Source: Sinonovacula constricta (Eukaryota; Mollusca; Bivalvia; Cardiida; Solecurtidae). From it: a DNA stretch of 64,000 nt. Made by a program: the position numbers and the translations under genes. Each line of letters opens with the position of its first letter. The first letter of the stretch is position 1. The notes under the pieces were generated by a model. It saw only the letters and a list, made by a program, of their open reading frames with translations, did not search any database and was not told the DNA's origin. Below, one piece after another: positions 39,042 through 51,410 of this stretch. Location of the stretch: NCBI GenBank assembly GCA_007844125.1, contig CM017567.1, positions 42,677,562 through 42,741,561 on the forward strand. The letters are read 5' to 3'.

Positions 39042-39735
39042 TAAAGCCTTACTGCTATGACAATTTAAAACCCCTGTATAATGAAATGAGAAAAAAGCAT
39101 GAGACATTAGCGGTCGGCCACGCGGAGATAATCATCATGCTTACCGGGAATATAAAGCTGCGAAACTTGCTCCGTGCCGCCCAACGACAAGTAGTAGACA
39201 ACTTAACGAGAAAAGATCAAGCTGCTTGCGTCGACCGTAATTTATTTTGGCGTCTATTCTGCAGAAAACAAAATAAATGGACCGTTCCAAAAGGGTCGGT
39301 AATGCTTGTTTCAATAAACCGGCTTATCCAGTCAGTAAAAATCGCGAACCACGTGGTGAATGGTTGGCCTACTTTATACTAAAGAACACGTGCTTTTTGT
39401 TAGTGATCCTGTTTGTGAGCATTGAAGACAGGCTTGATCTAAACTGTTAAAATAACAATAGAGAGTGGAGTTAGGTACAAATCCCGGAACGATCCTCTGA
39501 AGAAAGGAGGCAACGAAATCAAATTTGATGAAACAATATTGAAGAGTCCTTACTCCATAGCACGAGGACGCGGTACTTACTTTAAGAAGAAATACAACAA
39601 AAACAATGATGAAATCTTAGACTCAGATTTTAAAAATAAAATAGAGCCTGCCATTAACCATATAAGAACAAAAATGCTTGATGAAAAGGAGATCGACGTT
39701 ATAGTCCAAGAAGAAGTGCATAAAGAACTTTAAAT
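39042..39735 (+). pseudogene. Decayed non-LTR retrotransposon fragment (region before the RT)
   Basis: Two plus-strand pieces in different frames. The first (about 39042-39382) has PYCYDNLKPLYNEMRKK, then a basic stretch RAAQRQVVDNLTRKDQAACV and NLFWRLFCRKQNK. These match the linker between endonuclease and reverse transcriptase in CR1/Jockey-like elements, where a basic K/R region precedes an FWk-like motif. The second (about 39480-39735) has RGTYFKKKYNKNND and EEVHKEL, like the W-x-x-YF segment just ahead of the RT. No RT motifs follow. Family assignment rests on motif order only. Confidence 0.55.
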
Positions 39736-40109
39736 TAGGCAAAATGTGTGGATAAGATGGCATTTACTACAAACATATACAAATAGCTATAGTCATCACA
39801 CTATCCTCAAGTATCCTTAAGCTCCATGAAAGCCTTCTTTTAACAAGGTTAACCAGTAGTACCTTAAATCCAATACATAATCTTCAATGGGGTTTTATAC
39901 CTCTTCTGTATCTAGATAATTTGCTATAGCGAGGTGTATTTCAAAATAAAAATATCTGGAATAAGCTTACGGACAAGAGTCATTTTTAAATATTAAGTTC
40001 TTAAAAGGGTACCTGTACTAGTGAATTTTCCCGGAGTCCGATCTATCTACTCACACTGTCCATCTTAATACACTGTGGTCGTCTGTCGTATACCATCCGC
40101 GACAACTGA

Positions 40110-40505
40110 GTGTTCCATAAATCGGGGATTCAAATTACTGCATACTCGACACGGTTTAGTGAAGTTTGCCCTATTTGCGATGTAAATTTGTCCTATAATT
40201 GTGAAGTTTGCCCTATTTGCGATGTAAATTTGTCCCATAATTGTGAAGTTTGCCCTATTTGCGATGAAAATGTGTCCTATAATTGTGAAGTTTGCCCTAT
40301 TTGCGATGTAAATTTGTCCTATAATTGTGAAGTTTGCCCTATTTGCGATGTAAATTTGTCGTATAATTGTGAAGTTTGCCCTATTTGCGATGTAAATTTG
40401 TCCTATAATTGTGAAGTTTGCCCTATTTGCGATGTAAATTTGTCCTATAATTGTCTCACTGATCACATCTTGCTAGATTGTCTGCTTTTAGCAGCACAAA
40501 TATAA
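40110..40505 (+). pseudogene. Cys-rich 14-residue repeat frame, probably a non-LTR C-terminal remnant
   Basis: A 131-residue plus-strand frame. Its middle is seven copies of a 14-residue unit, EVCPICDVNLSYNC with few changes. It ends LTDHILLDCLLLAA. The combination of CxxC, a short gap and HILLxC resembles the Cys/His motif after the RT or RNase H of several non-LTR retrotransposons. My reading is that a tandem expansion hit this motif in an old element, possibly the same one as 39042-39735 with the RT lost. The minus strand is also open across the repeat (40065-40466), so openness alone proves nothing. Expression is unknown. Confidence 0.4.
40160..40453. repeat. 42-bp minisatellite, 7 copies
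   Basis: Copies start at 40160, 40202, 40244, 40286, 40328, 40370 and 40412. Each contains GTTTGCCCTATTTGCGATG and TCCTATAATTG. Differences are few: CCC for TCC in one codon neighbourhood, AAAATGTG for TAAATTTG in copy three, and TCG for TCC in copy five. The period is a multiple of three, so the 14-residue unit stays in frame. Confidence 0.93.
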
Positions 40506-42559
40506 ACGTCTTATCCACTACATCATACATTATTGTCCCGTCGAGTTGCATCACAACAACAAAAAAGAGTTGCTTTTGATTGTAGTAAATATGCAAATGC
40601 ATTATATTTTATAGACACATACATAAACCACAAAGATACTAGGTGGTGGTATGTACTTTGTGATACAAAGCACATTTTCCTGGAATTTATGTAAAAAGCT
40701 GTATGCTTTATGTCTCCATGAATTAGGTATAAAACAACTCCCACAACAGAAAGAAGTTTTTGTAGTTGTTGTTTGTTTGTAAATGTTTTTATTGTTTGCT
40801 TTTTTGTTGGTTCGTTCGTGTGTTTTGTTCTGTTTTCTGGACACCATCTCTATTGTTCGTTTTTTATTGAATCATTTTTCTAAAATCTAACACCATCATG
40901 AGAACCGTGTGTTTCGTTTTGGCAAGGTGCACTTGTTTATTTACATCTGGTTAGAGTTACAGCTATATCCTCAATGCCAGTAACACCATTATACGAACTA
41001 TGAATATTATTTCGGCAAGGAGCGTAGTTGGTACGGTGATGGCTGTTCTCCTAACACTTACTATTTACAAACTTGCGAATCGTTCAACATATTTTTCTCT
41101 CCACAGCTGTTCACAAAATAGACTGTAAAACCACTAGATACCATTTATCTTTTTGTCAACTGTAACAATCAATGATACCAGTTGCTTCTTATATTAAATA
41201 TAGATTATTTATTTCATTACAATATCAGAATTTACATTTACAGTGTACATATGCATTGCTACACCTTCTTTATCTTTGCTTTTTTGGTTGTTTCTAAATG
41301 GTTTGTGATTTTTTTCTTCATAATTAGAGGAAATAAAATATTTAAAACAGAATATTTTTCAAAGAACTTTCAAATATATGTTAAATACACCAGAAAATGG
41401 AGAGGTAAACCGATTATTGTTACCCTGAGTATCACAATGTAAGCTCAAATGTCAATATACACTTATAGAGTATTAACATAAAAAACAAGTAAACCAAATA
41501 CAAATATCTACTTGCATTATGGGAGAATTAAGTTTAAAATTTTGATAAAAAAAAGTCGCCAGAAAATAATGTAAAAACAGAATGTAGTAAACAGAACAGT
41601 CAACAAAAGAAAATGTTTTCGCAACGCAGTTGCATATAATTATGAGCCTTGACAATCTTATACCTTGGATCAACATTTACATTATTGACAGAACAACTCA
41701 TTTAGTATATATACATGTCCTATTTTAATAAATAAATTATCATCCAAATCAATCATCCATAAAATACTCTGAATACACGATAATTTACGCTTTAATACTT
41801 TTTAGAACTTTTCCCGAACTGTTGATCTCTGCATGTCTTAGTCTCAAACAAATTTAACTAGGTATCTATCTGTAAATAATTTTATATTTGAAACGTTTTA
41901 TATTAGCACCGTTTGACTGATTTCACAGACGGTCTGCAAATTTAAAACGGATGGAAAAAGCTCAACTACAGTACATATGCCTGACAATTAGCGTGAATAC
42001 CAATCGCGAAAAGCCAGGCCATTTCTGTATTAAGTGCACATGCGCTAAATACATAGTAACCATAAAACGTAAAACAAAACAGTTGAAATCCTAATAAAAT
42101 TTAAACGACGAAGAGATTTTACAGATCTATTTAGTAAAATATTTCTGTATAAGCCTTTGGTGATAATTAGTGCAGTCTGTCCTTGCAAACGAATTAGTGT
42201 TGTTATGTAAAATGAAAATAAGAATCAAAAATCGATAAAAGTTTTAAATGTGATTGTTGTCATAGTTCTTACGTTTATTATTATTTTACCTGGTTTAAGT
42301 GGTTGTTGTTTCAGAAACAAAAGAAACCAAACACCAGAACAGATATATAACATTATGGTCATTTTACAACTGATATAGCACGAACATGACCGTTAAAAAT
42401 AATATCGCTTCTCTAAGTTATGACGTCACCCATAGACATTTCCAAAATCAATTATAAATATAAGGGTCACTGATAAGGGTAGCCGTTCTTGGCGACCCAA
42501 TCAATGCCACCCCTGCTCACGGAAACAGTTCGTCTTTCTGGCTAAATAAAACAAATGTA
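40506..42559. other. Unique AT-rich intergenic DNA
   Basis: No gene seen apart from the dispersed repeat at 41356-41484. A single CRE palindrome TGACGTCA lies at 42421. Short frames here have no recognisable domain. Confidence 0.45.
41356..41484. repeat. Dispersed repeat, copy 2 (pair with 17636-17767)
   Basis: Gap-free match to 17636-17767, about 89% identical by hand count. It lies at the end of the plus-strand frame 41182-41442, which contains the same peptide core RKWRGKPII as copy 1. Confidence 0.75.
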
Positions 42560-44475
42560 AACTGTCTTGGTATGTCTGAGGAACACCAGAAACTGGTTTA
42601 CGAAAGAGATAAAAAGGCAAATATCTGAGTGAGACCGATTTCTTAAAATAGGAGATTTTGACAACTATAAATTACAACGCAATAAGGTTACATCTCTAAT
42701 AAAAAGAGCAAGATTTTTTTTAAAATAAGCCTGTTCAAAACAACAAACCCGTTACTTACTTATGGAAAAGCCTTAAATATATTTCATATCAAAGAAAAGA
42801 CAATTATGTCGTTATACCAAAAACAGAAAATTGAGGGATAATTTTACAATAACGGGAATGTTAAATATCATAAATGAACTAAACAGGCATTTTGTTAATA
42901 TTTCAAACATTGTGACAAAGACAGAATTTGTTAAAACAAGCTTTATACAACTCAAAGAAAAATTAAGGTATTCGCTGCATAATGACCGATTTGACATAAA
43001 CTACATAAATCCTAGAGAAGTTAAACTATATAACGCTATAGGAGCAAAAACACTAAAACACTGGGGATGTCATAACAACAGCGATTACTTCGATAACAAA
43101 TAATCGTATTGCAACTTCCATTTTCCAAGACTCATTGAAAGAAGCAAAAATAATACCGATATTAAAAACTGGAGATAAAGATGATATGAATAACAACCGA
43201 CCCATTTCAATTTTATCGACATTATCAAAAGGTTTCGAGAGACACATTGGGAACCAACTTCAGCAGTACCTAGAGAAAACAAACATCATACATAAATTCC
43301 AGTCAGGATTCAGAAAAAAAAAAACATTCATGTAATACAGCACTGAAAAGACTAATAGAGTCTTGGCTAAAATATCTTGACGATGGAAACATTGTAGGAA
43401 CAGTATTTCTCGATCTTCGCAAAGCTTTTGATTGGGTCGACCCTTCAGTATTTTTATATAAACTTAAGTTATACCAATTCTCTTACGAAACGGTAAAGTT
43501 CTTTTAATCCTACTTATCAAATCGGAAACAACTGGTGCAGATTGGTGTTACGCAATCAGAAAAGCTTACATTTTCATCTGGGGTGCCTTAGGGATCCATT
43601 CTAGGCCCGATCTGATTATCAATCTGGCTTAAATGTGCAGGAAATTGAAGTGAAATTACAAGATGGTATTAAACATATACAGAGATGGTGTACAACAAAC
43701 AACATGTGTCTGCATCCTGATAAAACAAGTTGCATGTTGTTAGCATCTAAACATCAGAAAAATAAACAACCGCTACTGCATTTAACGATTAACGTGTCAG
43801 TTTTACGAGCTATTGATTGTCAGAAAATTCTTAGAGTTTATGTTGACTCAGAATTGAGCTGGAATCGACAAATAGAACAAGTATGCAAAAACTTAACTTA
43901 AAGATAATACTGTTAAAACACATTATAAACTATCTAACTAACGACATGAAACGAATGTTCTACAACGCCTATATTTTGCCAATTCTTGTCCCGTTTGGGG
44001 AAAGGCTAGCGTTACGCGAATCAACAAAATAAACATAGCTTAAAAACGAATTCTGAGAATTATTTTATGTAAACCAAAAAGGTACTCTAGTGTAAAACTA
44101 TTTCAAGAATATAAAGTTTTAAATTTTCAAAATAGATGTAAATATCACGCGGCTGTCTTAGTATATAAAACAAAGCATTACTTGGTACCAAACTATATGT
44201 TCGATATTATCAAGTTTTCAAACAATATATGCAAGGGGCAGTATATATTAAGATCTTTGACAAACAATATATGCAAGGGGCAGTATATATTAAGGTCTAT
44301 GACAAACAAGTATCTTGCTTTGCAATATGGGCCAAGGACAAAATATATATAAAAAGACACGTTTTCATATTTTTGTATAAATGTATGGAATGAAATACCG
44401 ACTCTCATAAAAATGTCAAAATCTATTCATATTTTTAAAATTTCATATAAAAATTATATTAGAAATACTGCGATA
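42560..44475 (+). pseudogene. Non-LTR retrotransposon remnant (CR1/Jockey-like), RT disrupted
   Basis: Protein fragments in changing frames follow the order of a non-LTR ORF2. Pre-RT basic region: about 42590-42780. RT start: KEAKIIPILKTGDKDDMNNN, then RPISILSTLSKGFER and QSGFRKK (43135-43335). Motif-A-like VFLDLRKAFDWVD lies near 43405-43440 and GVP, stop, GSILGP near 43580-43610. Then comes LQDGIKHIQRWCTTNNMCLHPDKTS (43655-43730, written here only as landmarks LQDGI and MCLHPDKTS) and a thumb region LSWNRQIEQVCK. The C-terminal VWNEIPTLIKMSKSIHIFK lies at about 44380-44440. The YADD catalytic box is missing, and frameshifts and stops occur. The element is dead; the clade is uncertain. Confidence 0.8.
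44219..44302. repeat. 42-bp tandem duplication inside the non-LTR remnant
   Basis: Two copies start at 44219 and 44261, each with CAAACAATATATGCAAGG followed by GGCAGTATATATTAAG. One copy reads GATCTTTGA and the other GGTCTATGA. This is a recent local duplication in already decayed sequence. Confidence 0.85.
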
Positions 44476-44608
44476 GCAGGCAGTGATATATTTACAAGGA
44501 AAGAAAAAAAACATTAACAATTCTGGAAGTATCGTAAAATTGCCAATTTAGCATGCCTTATATAGAGTGGCACTACTTTGCTGGTATAATACCATAACTT
44601 GAAATTAC

Positions 44609-44686
44609 ATAATATAATATGATATGATATGATATAAAATAATATAATGTAATATAATGTAATATAATATAATATAATATAATATA
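44609..44686. repeat. AT-rich microsatellite
   Basis: Short AATAT, GATAT and AATGT units in tandem, ending exactly where the 11-bp satellite begins. Confidence 0.85.
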
Positions 44687-47600
44687 CAGCCTGGGAACAG
44701 CAAGGGAACAGCATCGGAACCGCCAGGGAACAGCCTGGGAACAGCCTGGGAACAGCCAGGGAACAGCCTAGGAACAGCCAGGGAACAGCATGAGAACAGC
44801 CTGGGAACAGCCAAGGAACAACCAGGGAACAGCCAAGGAACAGCCAGGAACAGCCTAGGAACAGCCAGGGAACAGCCTAGGAACAGCATAAGAACAGCCA
44901 GGGAACAGCATGAGAACAGCCAGGGAACAGCATGAGAACAGCCAGGGAACAGCCTTGGAACAGCCTGACATCAGACTAGGAACAGCGTGAGAGCAGCCTA
45001 GGAACAAAATGAGACCAGCCTAGGAGCAGCCGAGGAACAGCCTGGAAACAGCCAGGGAACAGTCAGGGAACAGCATGAGAACAGCCAGGGAACAGCATGA
45101 GAGCAGCCTAGGAACAGCATGAGACCAGCCTAGAAACAGCCAGGGAACAGCCAGGGAACAGCCAGGGAACAGCCAGGGAACAGCCTGAGAACAGCCAGGG
45201 AACAGCCAGGGAACAGCATGAGAACAGCCTGGGAACAGCCAAGGAACAACCAGGGAACAGCCAAGGAACAGCCAGGAACAGCCTAGGAACAGCCAGGGAA
45301 CAGCCTAGGAACAGCATAAGAACAGCCAGGGAACAGCATGAGAACAGCCAGGGAACAGCATGAGAACAGCCAGGGAACAGCCTTGGAACAGCCTGACATC
45401 AGACTAGGAACAGCGTGAGAGCAGCCTAGGAACAAAATGAGACCAGCCTAGGAGCAGCCGAGGAACAGCCTGGAAACAGCCAGGGAACAGTCAGGGAACA
45501 GCATGAGAACAGCCAGGGAACAGCATGAGAGCAGCCTAGGAACAGCATGAGACCAGCCTAGAAACAGCCAGGGAACAGCCAGGGAACAGCCAGGGAACAG
45601 CCAGGGAACAGCCTGAGAACAGCCTAGGAACAGCATGGGAACAGCCAGGGAACAGCCTAGGAACAGCCTGGAAACAGCCAGGGAACAGTCAGGGAACAGC
45701 ATGAGAACAGCCTGGGAACAGCCAAGGAACAACCAGGGAACAGCCAAGGAACAGCCAGGAACAGCCTAGGAACAGCCAGGGAACAGCCTAGGAACAGCAT
45801 AAGAACAGCCAGGGAACAGCATGAGAACAGCCAGGGAACAGCATGAGAACAGCCAGGGAACAGCCTTGGAACAGCCTGACATCAGACTAGGAACAGCGTG
45901 AGAGCAGCCTAGGAACAAAATGAGACCAGCCTAGGAGCAGCCGAGGAACAGCCTGGAAACAGCCAGGGAACAGTCAGGGAACAGCATGAGAACAGCCAGG
46001 GAACAGCATGAGAGCAGCCTAGGAACAGCATGAGACCAGCCTAGAAACAGCCAGGGAACAGCCAGGGAACAGCCAGGGAACAGCCAGGGAACAGCCTGAG
46101 AACAGCCTAGGAACAGCATGGGAACAGCCAGGGAACAGCCTAGGAACAGCCTGGAAACAGCCAGGGAACAGTCAGGGAACAGCATGAGAACAGCCTAGGA
46201 ACAGCATGAGAACAGCCTAGGAACAGCATGAGAGCAGCCTGGGAACAGCATGAGAGCAGCCTAAGAACAGCCTAGGAACAGCGTAGGAACAGCCAGGGAA
46301 CAGCCTGGGAACAGCCAGGGAACAGCCTAGGAACAGCCAGGGAACAGCCTGGGAACAGCATGAGAACAGCCTAGGAACAGCCTAGGAACAGCCTGGGAAC
46401 AGCCTAGGAACAGCCTGAAAACAGCCAGGGAACATTCAGGGAACAGCATGAGAACAACCAGGGAACAGCCTAGGAAGAGCATGAGAACAGCCTAGGAACA
46501 GAATGGGAGCAGCCTGGGAACAGCATGAGAGCAGCCTAAGAACAGCCTAGGAACAGCCTAGGAACAGCCTGGAAACAGCCAGGGAACAGCCTATGAACAG
46601 CCTGGGAACAGCTTGAGAACAGCCTAGGAACAGCCTGGAAACAGCCAGGGAACAGCCAGGGAACAGCCTAGGAACAGCATGGGAACAGCCAGGGACCAGC
46701 ATAGGAAGAGCCTGGGAACAGCATGAGACCAGCCTGGGGACAGCCTAGGAACAGTAAGGGAACATTCTAGGAACCGCCATGGATTTGCCTGGGACAGCCT
46801 AGGATCAGCCAGGGAAAAGCCTGGGAACAGCATGAGACCAGCCTAGGATCAGCCAGGGAAAAGCCTGGGAACAGCATGAGACAAGCCTAGGAACAGCATG
46901 AGAACAGTCAGGGAACAGCCTAGAAACAGCCTGGGAACAGCCTGAGAACAGCCTAGGAACAGCGTGAGAGCAGCCTAGGAATAACATGAGACCAGCCTAG
47001 GAACAGCCTAGGAACAGCCAGGGAACAGCCTAGGAACAGCCTGGAAACAGCCAGGGAACAGCCTAGGAACAGCCTGGAAACAGCCAGGGAACAGCCAGGG
47101 AACAGCCTAGGAACAGACTGGGAACAGCCAGGGACCAGCATAGGAACAGCCAGGGAACAGCATGAGAACAGCCTAGGAACAGCATGAGAGCAGCCTAGGA
47201 ACAGCACGAGACCAGCCTGAGAACAGCCTAGGAACAGCGTGAGAGCAGCCTAGGAATAACATGAGACCAGCCTAGGAACAGCCTAGGAACAGCCAGGGAA
47301 CAGCCTAGGAACAGCCTGGAAACAGCCAGGGAACAGCCAGGGAACAGCCTAGGAACAGACTGGGAACAGCCAGGGACCAGCATAGGAACAGCCAGGGAAC
47401 AGCATGAGAACAGCCTAGGAACAGCATGAGAGCAGCCTAGGAACAGCACGAGACCAGCCTAGGAACAGCCTAGGAACAGCCAGGGAACAGCATGAGACCA
47501 GCCTGGGAACAGCCTAGGAACAGCCAGGAAATAGCCAGGGAACAACCAGTGAACAGCCTGGGAACAGCCAGGGAACAGCATGAGAACAGCCTAGGAACAG

Positions 47601-50232
47601 CATGAGAGCAGCCTAGGAACAGCCTAGGAACAGCCTAGGAACAGCCTAGGAACAGCCAGGGAACAGCCTTGGAACAGCTAGGGAACAGCCTGGGAACAGC
47701 CAGGGAACAGCCAGGGAACAGCCTAGGAACAGCCTGGGAACAGCATGAGACCAGCCTGTGAACAGCCTAGGAACAGCCAGGAAATAGCCTGGGAACAGCC
47801 AGGGAACAGCATGAGAACAGCCAGGGAACAGCATGAGAACAGCCAGGGAACAGCATGAGACCAGCCTAGGAACAGCATAAGACCTGCCTAGGAACAGCCA
47901 GGGAACAGCCTGGGAACAGCCAGGGAACAGCCAGGGAACAGCATGAGGGCAGCCTGGGAACAGCATGAGACCAGCCTAGGAACAGCATGAGACCTGCCTA
48001 GGAACAGCCAGGGAACAGCCTGGGAACAGCCAGGGAACAGCCAGGGAACAGCCAGGGAACAGCATGAGAACAGCCTGGGAACAGCCAAGGAACAACCAGG
48101 GAACAGCCAAGGAACAGCCAGGAACAGCCTAGGAACAGCCAGGGAACAGCCTAGGAACAGCATAAGAACAGCCAGGGAACAGCATGAGAACAGCCAGGGA
48201 ACAGCATGAGAACATCCAGGGAACAGCCTTGGAACAGTCTGACATCAGACTAGGAACAGCGTAAGAGCAGCCTAGGAACAACATGAGACCAGCCTAGGAG
48301 CAGCCGAGGAACAGCCTGAAAACAGCCAGGGAACAGTCAGGGAACAGCATGAGAACAGCCAGGGAACAGTCAGGGAACAGCATGAGAACAGCCTAGGAAC
48401 AGCATGAGAGCAGCCTAGGAACAGCATGAGACCAGCCTAGGAACAGCCAGGGAACAGCCAGGGAACAGCCAGGGAACAACCAGGGAACAGCCTGAGAACA
48501 GCCTAGGAACAGCCAGGGAACAGCCTGGGAACAGCATGAGAACAGCCTAGGAACAGCCTGGGAACAGCCAGGGAACAGCCTAGGAACAGCCTGGAAACAG
48601 CCAGGGAACAGTCAGGGAACAGCATGAGAACAACCAGGGAACAGCCTAGGAACAGCCTAGGAACAGCATGAGAACAGCCAGGGAACAGCATGAGAGCAGC
48701 CTGGGAACAGCATGAGAGCAGCCTAAGAACAGCCTAGGAACAGCCTAGGAACAGCCAGGGAACAGCCTGGGAACAGCCAGGGAACAGCCTAGGAACAGCC
48801 AGGGAACAGCCTGGGAACAGCATGAGAACAGCCTAGGAACAGCCTAGGAACAGCCTGGGAACAGCCTAGGAACAGCCAGGGAACAGTCAGGGAACAGCAT
48901 GAGAACAACCAGGGAACAGCCTAGGAACCTCATGAGAACAGGCTAGGAACAGCCTGGAAATAGCCAGGGAACAGTCAGGGAACAGTATGAGAACAACCAG
49001 GGAACAGCCTAGGAACAGCATGAGAACAGCCTAGGAACAGCATGAGAGCAGCCTAGGAACAGCATGAAAGCAGCCTAAAAACAGCCTAGGAACAGTAAGG
49101 GAACATTCTAGGAACCGCCATGGATTTGCCTGGGACAGCCTAGGATCAGCCAGGGAAAAGCCTGGTAACAGCATGAGACCAGCCTAGGAACAGCATGAGA
49201 GCAGCCTAGGAACAGCATGAGACCAGCCTAGGAACAGCATGAGACCTGCCTAGGAACAGCCTAGGAACAGCCAGGGAACAGCCTGGGAACAGCCTAGGAA
49301 CAGCCTGGAAACAGCCAGGGAACAGCCTAGGAACAGCATGAGAACAGGCTAGGAACAGCATGAGAGCAGCCTGGCAACAGCATGAGAGCAGCCTAAAACA
49401 GCCTGGGAACAGCCTGGAAACAGCCAGGGAACAGTCAGGGAACAGTATGAGAACAACCAGGGAACAGCATGAGAGCAGCCTAGGAACAGCATGAGAACAG
49501 CCAGGGAACAGCCAGGGAACAGCATGAGAACAGCCAGGGAACAGCCTAGGAACAGCCTAGGAACAGCATGAGAACAGCCTAGGAACAGCATGAGAACAGC
49601 CTAGGAACAGCATGAGAACAGCCTAGGAACAGCATGAGAACAGCCTAGGAACAGCATGAGAACAGCCTAGGAACAGCATGAGAACCGCCTAGGAACAGCA
49701 TGAGAACCGCCTAGGAACAGCATGAAAGCAGCCTAAAAACAGCCTAGGAACAGTAAGGGAACATTCTAGGAACCGCCATGGATTTGCCTGGGACTGCCTA
49801 GGATCAGCCAGGGAAAAGCCTGGTAACAGCATGAGACCAGCCTAGGAACAGCATGAGAGCAGCCTAGGAACAGCATGAGACCAGCCTAGGAACAGCATGA
49901 GACCTGCCTAGGAACAGCCTAGGAACAGCCTAGGAACAGCCTGGGAACAGCCTAGGAACAGCATGAGACCTGCCTAGGAACAGCCTAGGAACAGCCAGGG
50001 AACAGCCTGGGAACAGCCTAGGAACAGCCTGGAAACAGCCAGGGAACAGCCTAGGAACAGCATGAGAACAGGCTAGGAACAGCATGAGAGCAGCCTGGCA
50101 ACAGCATGAGAGCAGCCTAAAACAGCCTAGGAACAGCCTAGGAACAGCCAGGGAACAACCTTGGAACAGCCAGGGAACAGCCTAGGAACAGCCAGGGAAC
50201 AGCCTGGGAACAGCCTGGAAACAGCCTGGGAA
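44687..50232. repeat. 11-bp satellite array, left part, about 500 units
   Basis: Tandem 11-bp units of the form GGAACAGCCTA, GGAACAGCCAG, GGAACAGCCTG or GAACAGCATGA. Blocks of tens of units are themselves duplicated. A rare landmark TGACATCAGACTAGG occurs near 44967, 45395, 45877 and 48240, with spacings close to multiples of 11. Minus-strand frames read as Leu/Pro/Cys/Gly-rich peptides with an 11-residue period; I do not regard them as genes. The array is interrupted at 50233 by the gypsy element and resumes at 59166. Confidence 0.95.
50229..50232. repeat. Target site duplication (left), GGAA
   Basis: GGAA directly before the TG of the LTR; the same four bases directly follow the other LTR at 59166-59169. 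Because GGAA is part of the 11-bp unit, chance agreement is possible. However, removing the element plus one copy restores the repeat in phase. Confidence 0.75.
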
Positions 50233-50853
50233 TGTCACGGTTGGGGGTTGAGAATGAACTGCAACAATATATATAATTATAATATATATATTTCGGTGTA
50301 AGATTATATGTCAACGGCTGTCAGAAGAATCTACAGACAATATGTATAGCATATTAATAATGAAACAGTAACAATAATGTAAACATGAATATAGAATTAC
50401 AATATGGCGGCGGATGTGGTTTTGAGATACATAAGATTTAAAGATGAACAATGATTATCTAACAAGTATTCAATAATTAAACAATATACTTGTATTACAC
50501 AGTAGTTATGCTTTATAAGGAAATAATAATAATAATATAAAAAGACTAATTACCTGCAACAATATATATAATTATAATATATATATTTCGGTGTAAGATT
50601 ATATGTCAACGGCTGTCAGAAGAATGACAGGCCGGTGTTCAAACCCAGTAAACAATTTGATCTCTTTGTACTGATTGGCTGAAACAGACGAGAGCGGGAA
50701 AGGTCGGGCACGGATTTCTCGTGTATGTACTACAAAACTTACTAAGAGGCACTACACTAATTCATAAACAATTATATAGACGTCTAACTACAATTAAACT
50801 AATTTTAAATGGAAATATATGGTTTATTAAAATGTAATTATGCGGTCATGACA
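50233..50853 (-). repeat. 3' LTR of the gypsy element (621 bp)
   Basis: On plus it starts TGTCACGG and ends TCATGACA, giving 5-bp terminal inverted repeats TGTCA/TGACA. It differs from the other LTR by four substitutions and one 6-bp indel by my count. It contains an internal direct repeat of 72 bp (50259-50330 and 50554-50625). On minus a CCAAT box lies at 50678-50674 within CAGCCAATCAG. Confidence 0.95.
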
Positions 50854-50855
50854 TA

Positions 50856-50864
50856 TTTCCCCCC
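50856..50864 (-). promoter_or_regulatory. Polypurine tract (plus-strand primer) of the gypsy element
   Basis: On minus, GGGGGGAAA followed by TA lies directly upstream of the 3' LTR, the position expected for the polypurine tract that primes second-strand DNA synthesis in LTR elements. Confidence 0.8.
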
Positions 50865-51410
50865 GACGCGAAAATGTCGTCCTCGACATTAGTTGTAATT
50901 AAGAATTATGAAAAGATAAACCTGGTAACATTACGTATGTCGAATACGCAATAAACTAATTGACGTATAACTTCTATAATATATACACTTGAAGGTATTT
51001 TGAACAACCAACAAGCAACATCTGATAAAAGAATACCATAATAAAAATCTATCCCGAATGAATATAAAATTTATCCAATCTTGAAATTATAACAAAACAC
51101 ATGAAACTCTCTACGATTAATGCAAGAGTTAATTAACCAGTTGGTATATACTTATAACATTTGAAACAATTACATAGTAAAAGTTAAAAACAATTTACAA
51201 TTGCAAGCGTTCTAATCTTCACACGCGAAAATTGCGACCTGTGAACAATTGAAACTATTACATGACAATTATAAAAAATTGAAAACGTTAAAATTGACAT
51301 TGACAATGGTAACTGATGTGTTGTATTATGTGAATTATATATGGATATAGTCAATTGTGTGTGTATAACTGTATGATTTTCTTTTTCTGCAATTGCTTTG
51401 CTATTTTCGT
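50865..51410 (-). other. 3' untranslated region of the gypsy element
   Basis: About 550 bp of AT-rich DNA between the pol stop and the polypurine tract. No env-like or accessory frame is visible, so the element appears to be a two-gene (gag, pol) gypsy. Confidence 0.6.

Noticed and set aside
44605..49591. Minus-strand Leu/Pro/Cys-rich frames with 11-residue period.
   Set aside because: Direct translation of the 11-bp satellite; no unique domain or flank.
50865..51410. Possible env or accessory gene downstream of pol.
   Set aside because: No open frame of useful length, signal peptide or membrane segment in this AT-rich stretch on the coding strand.
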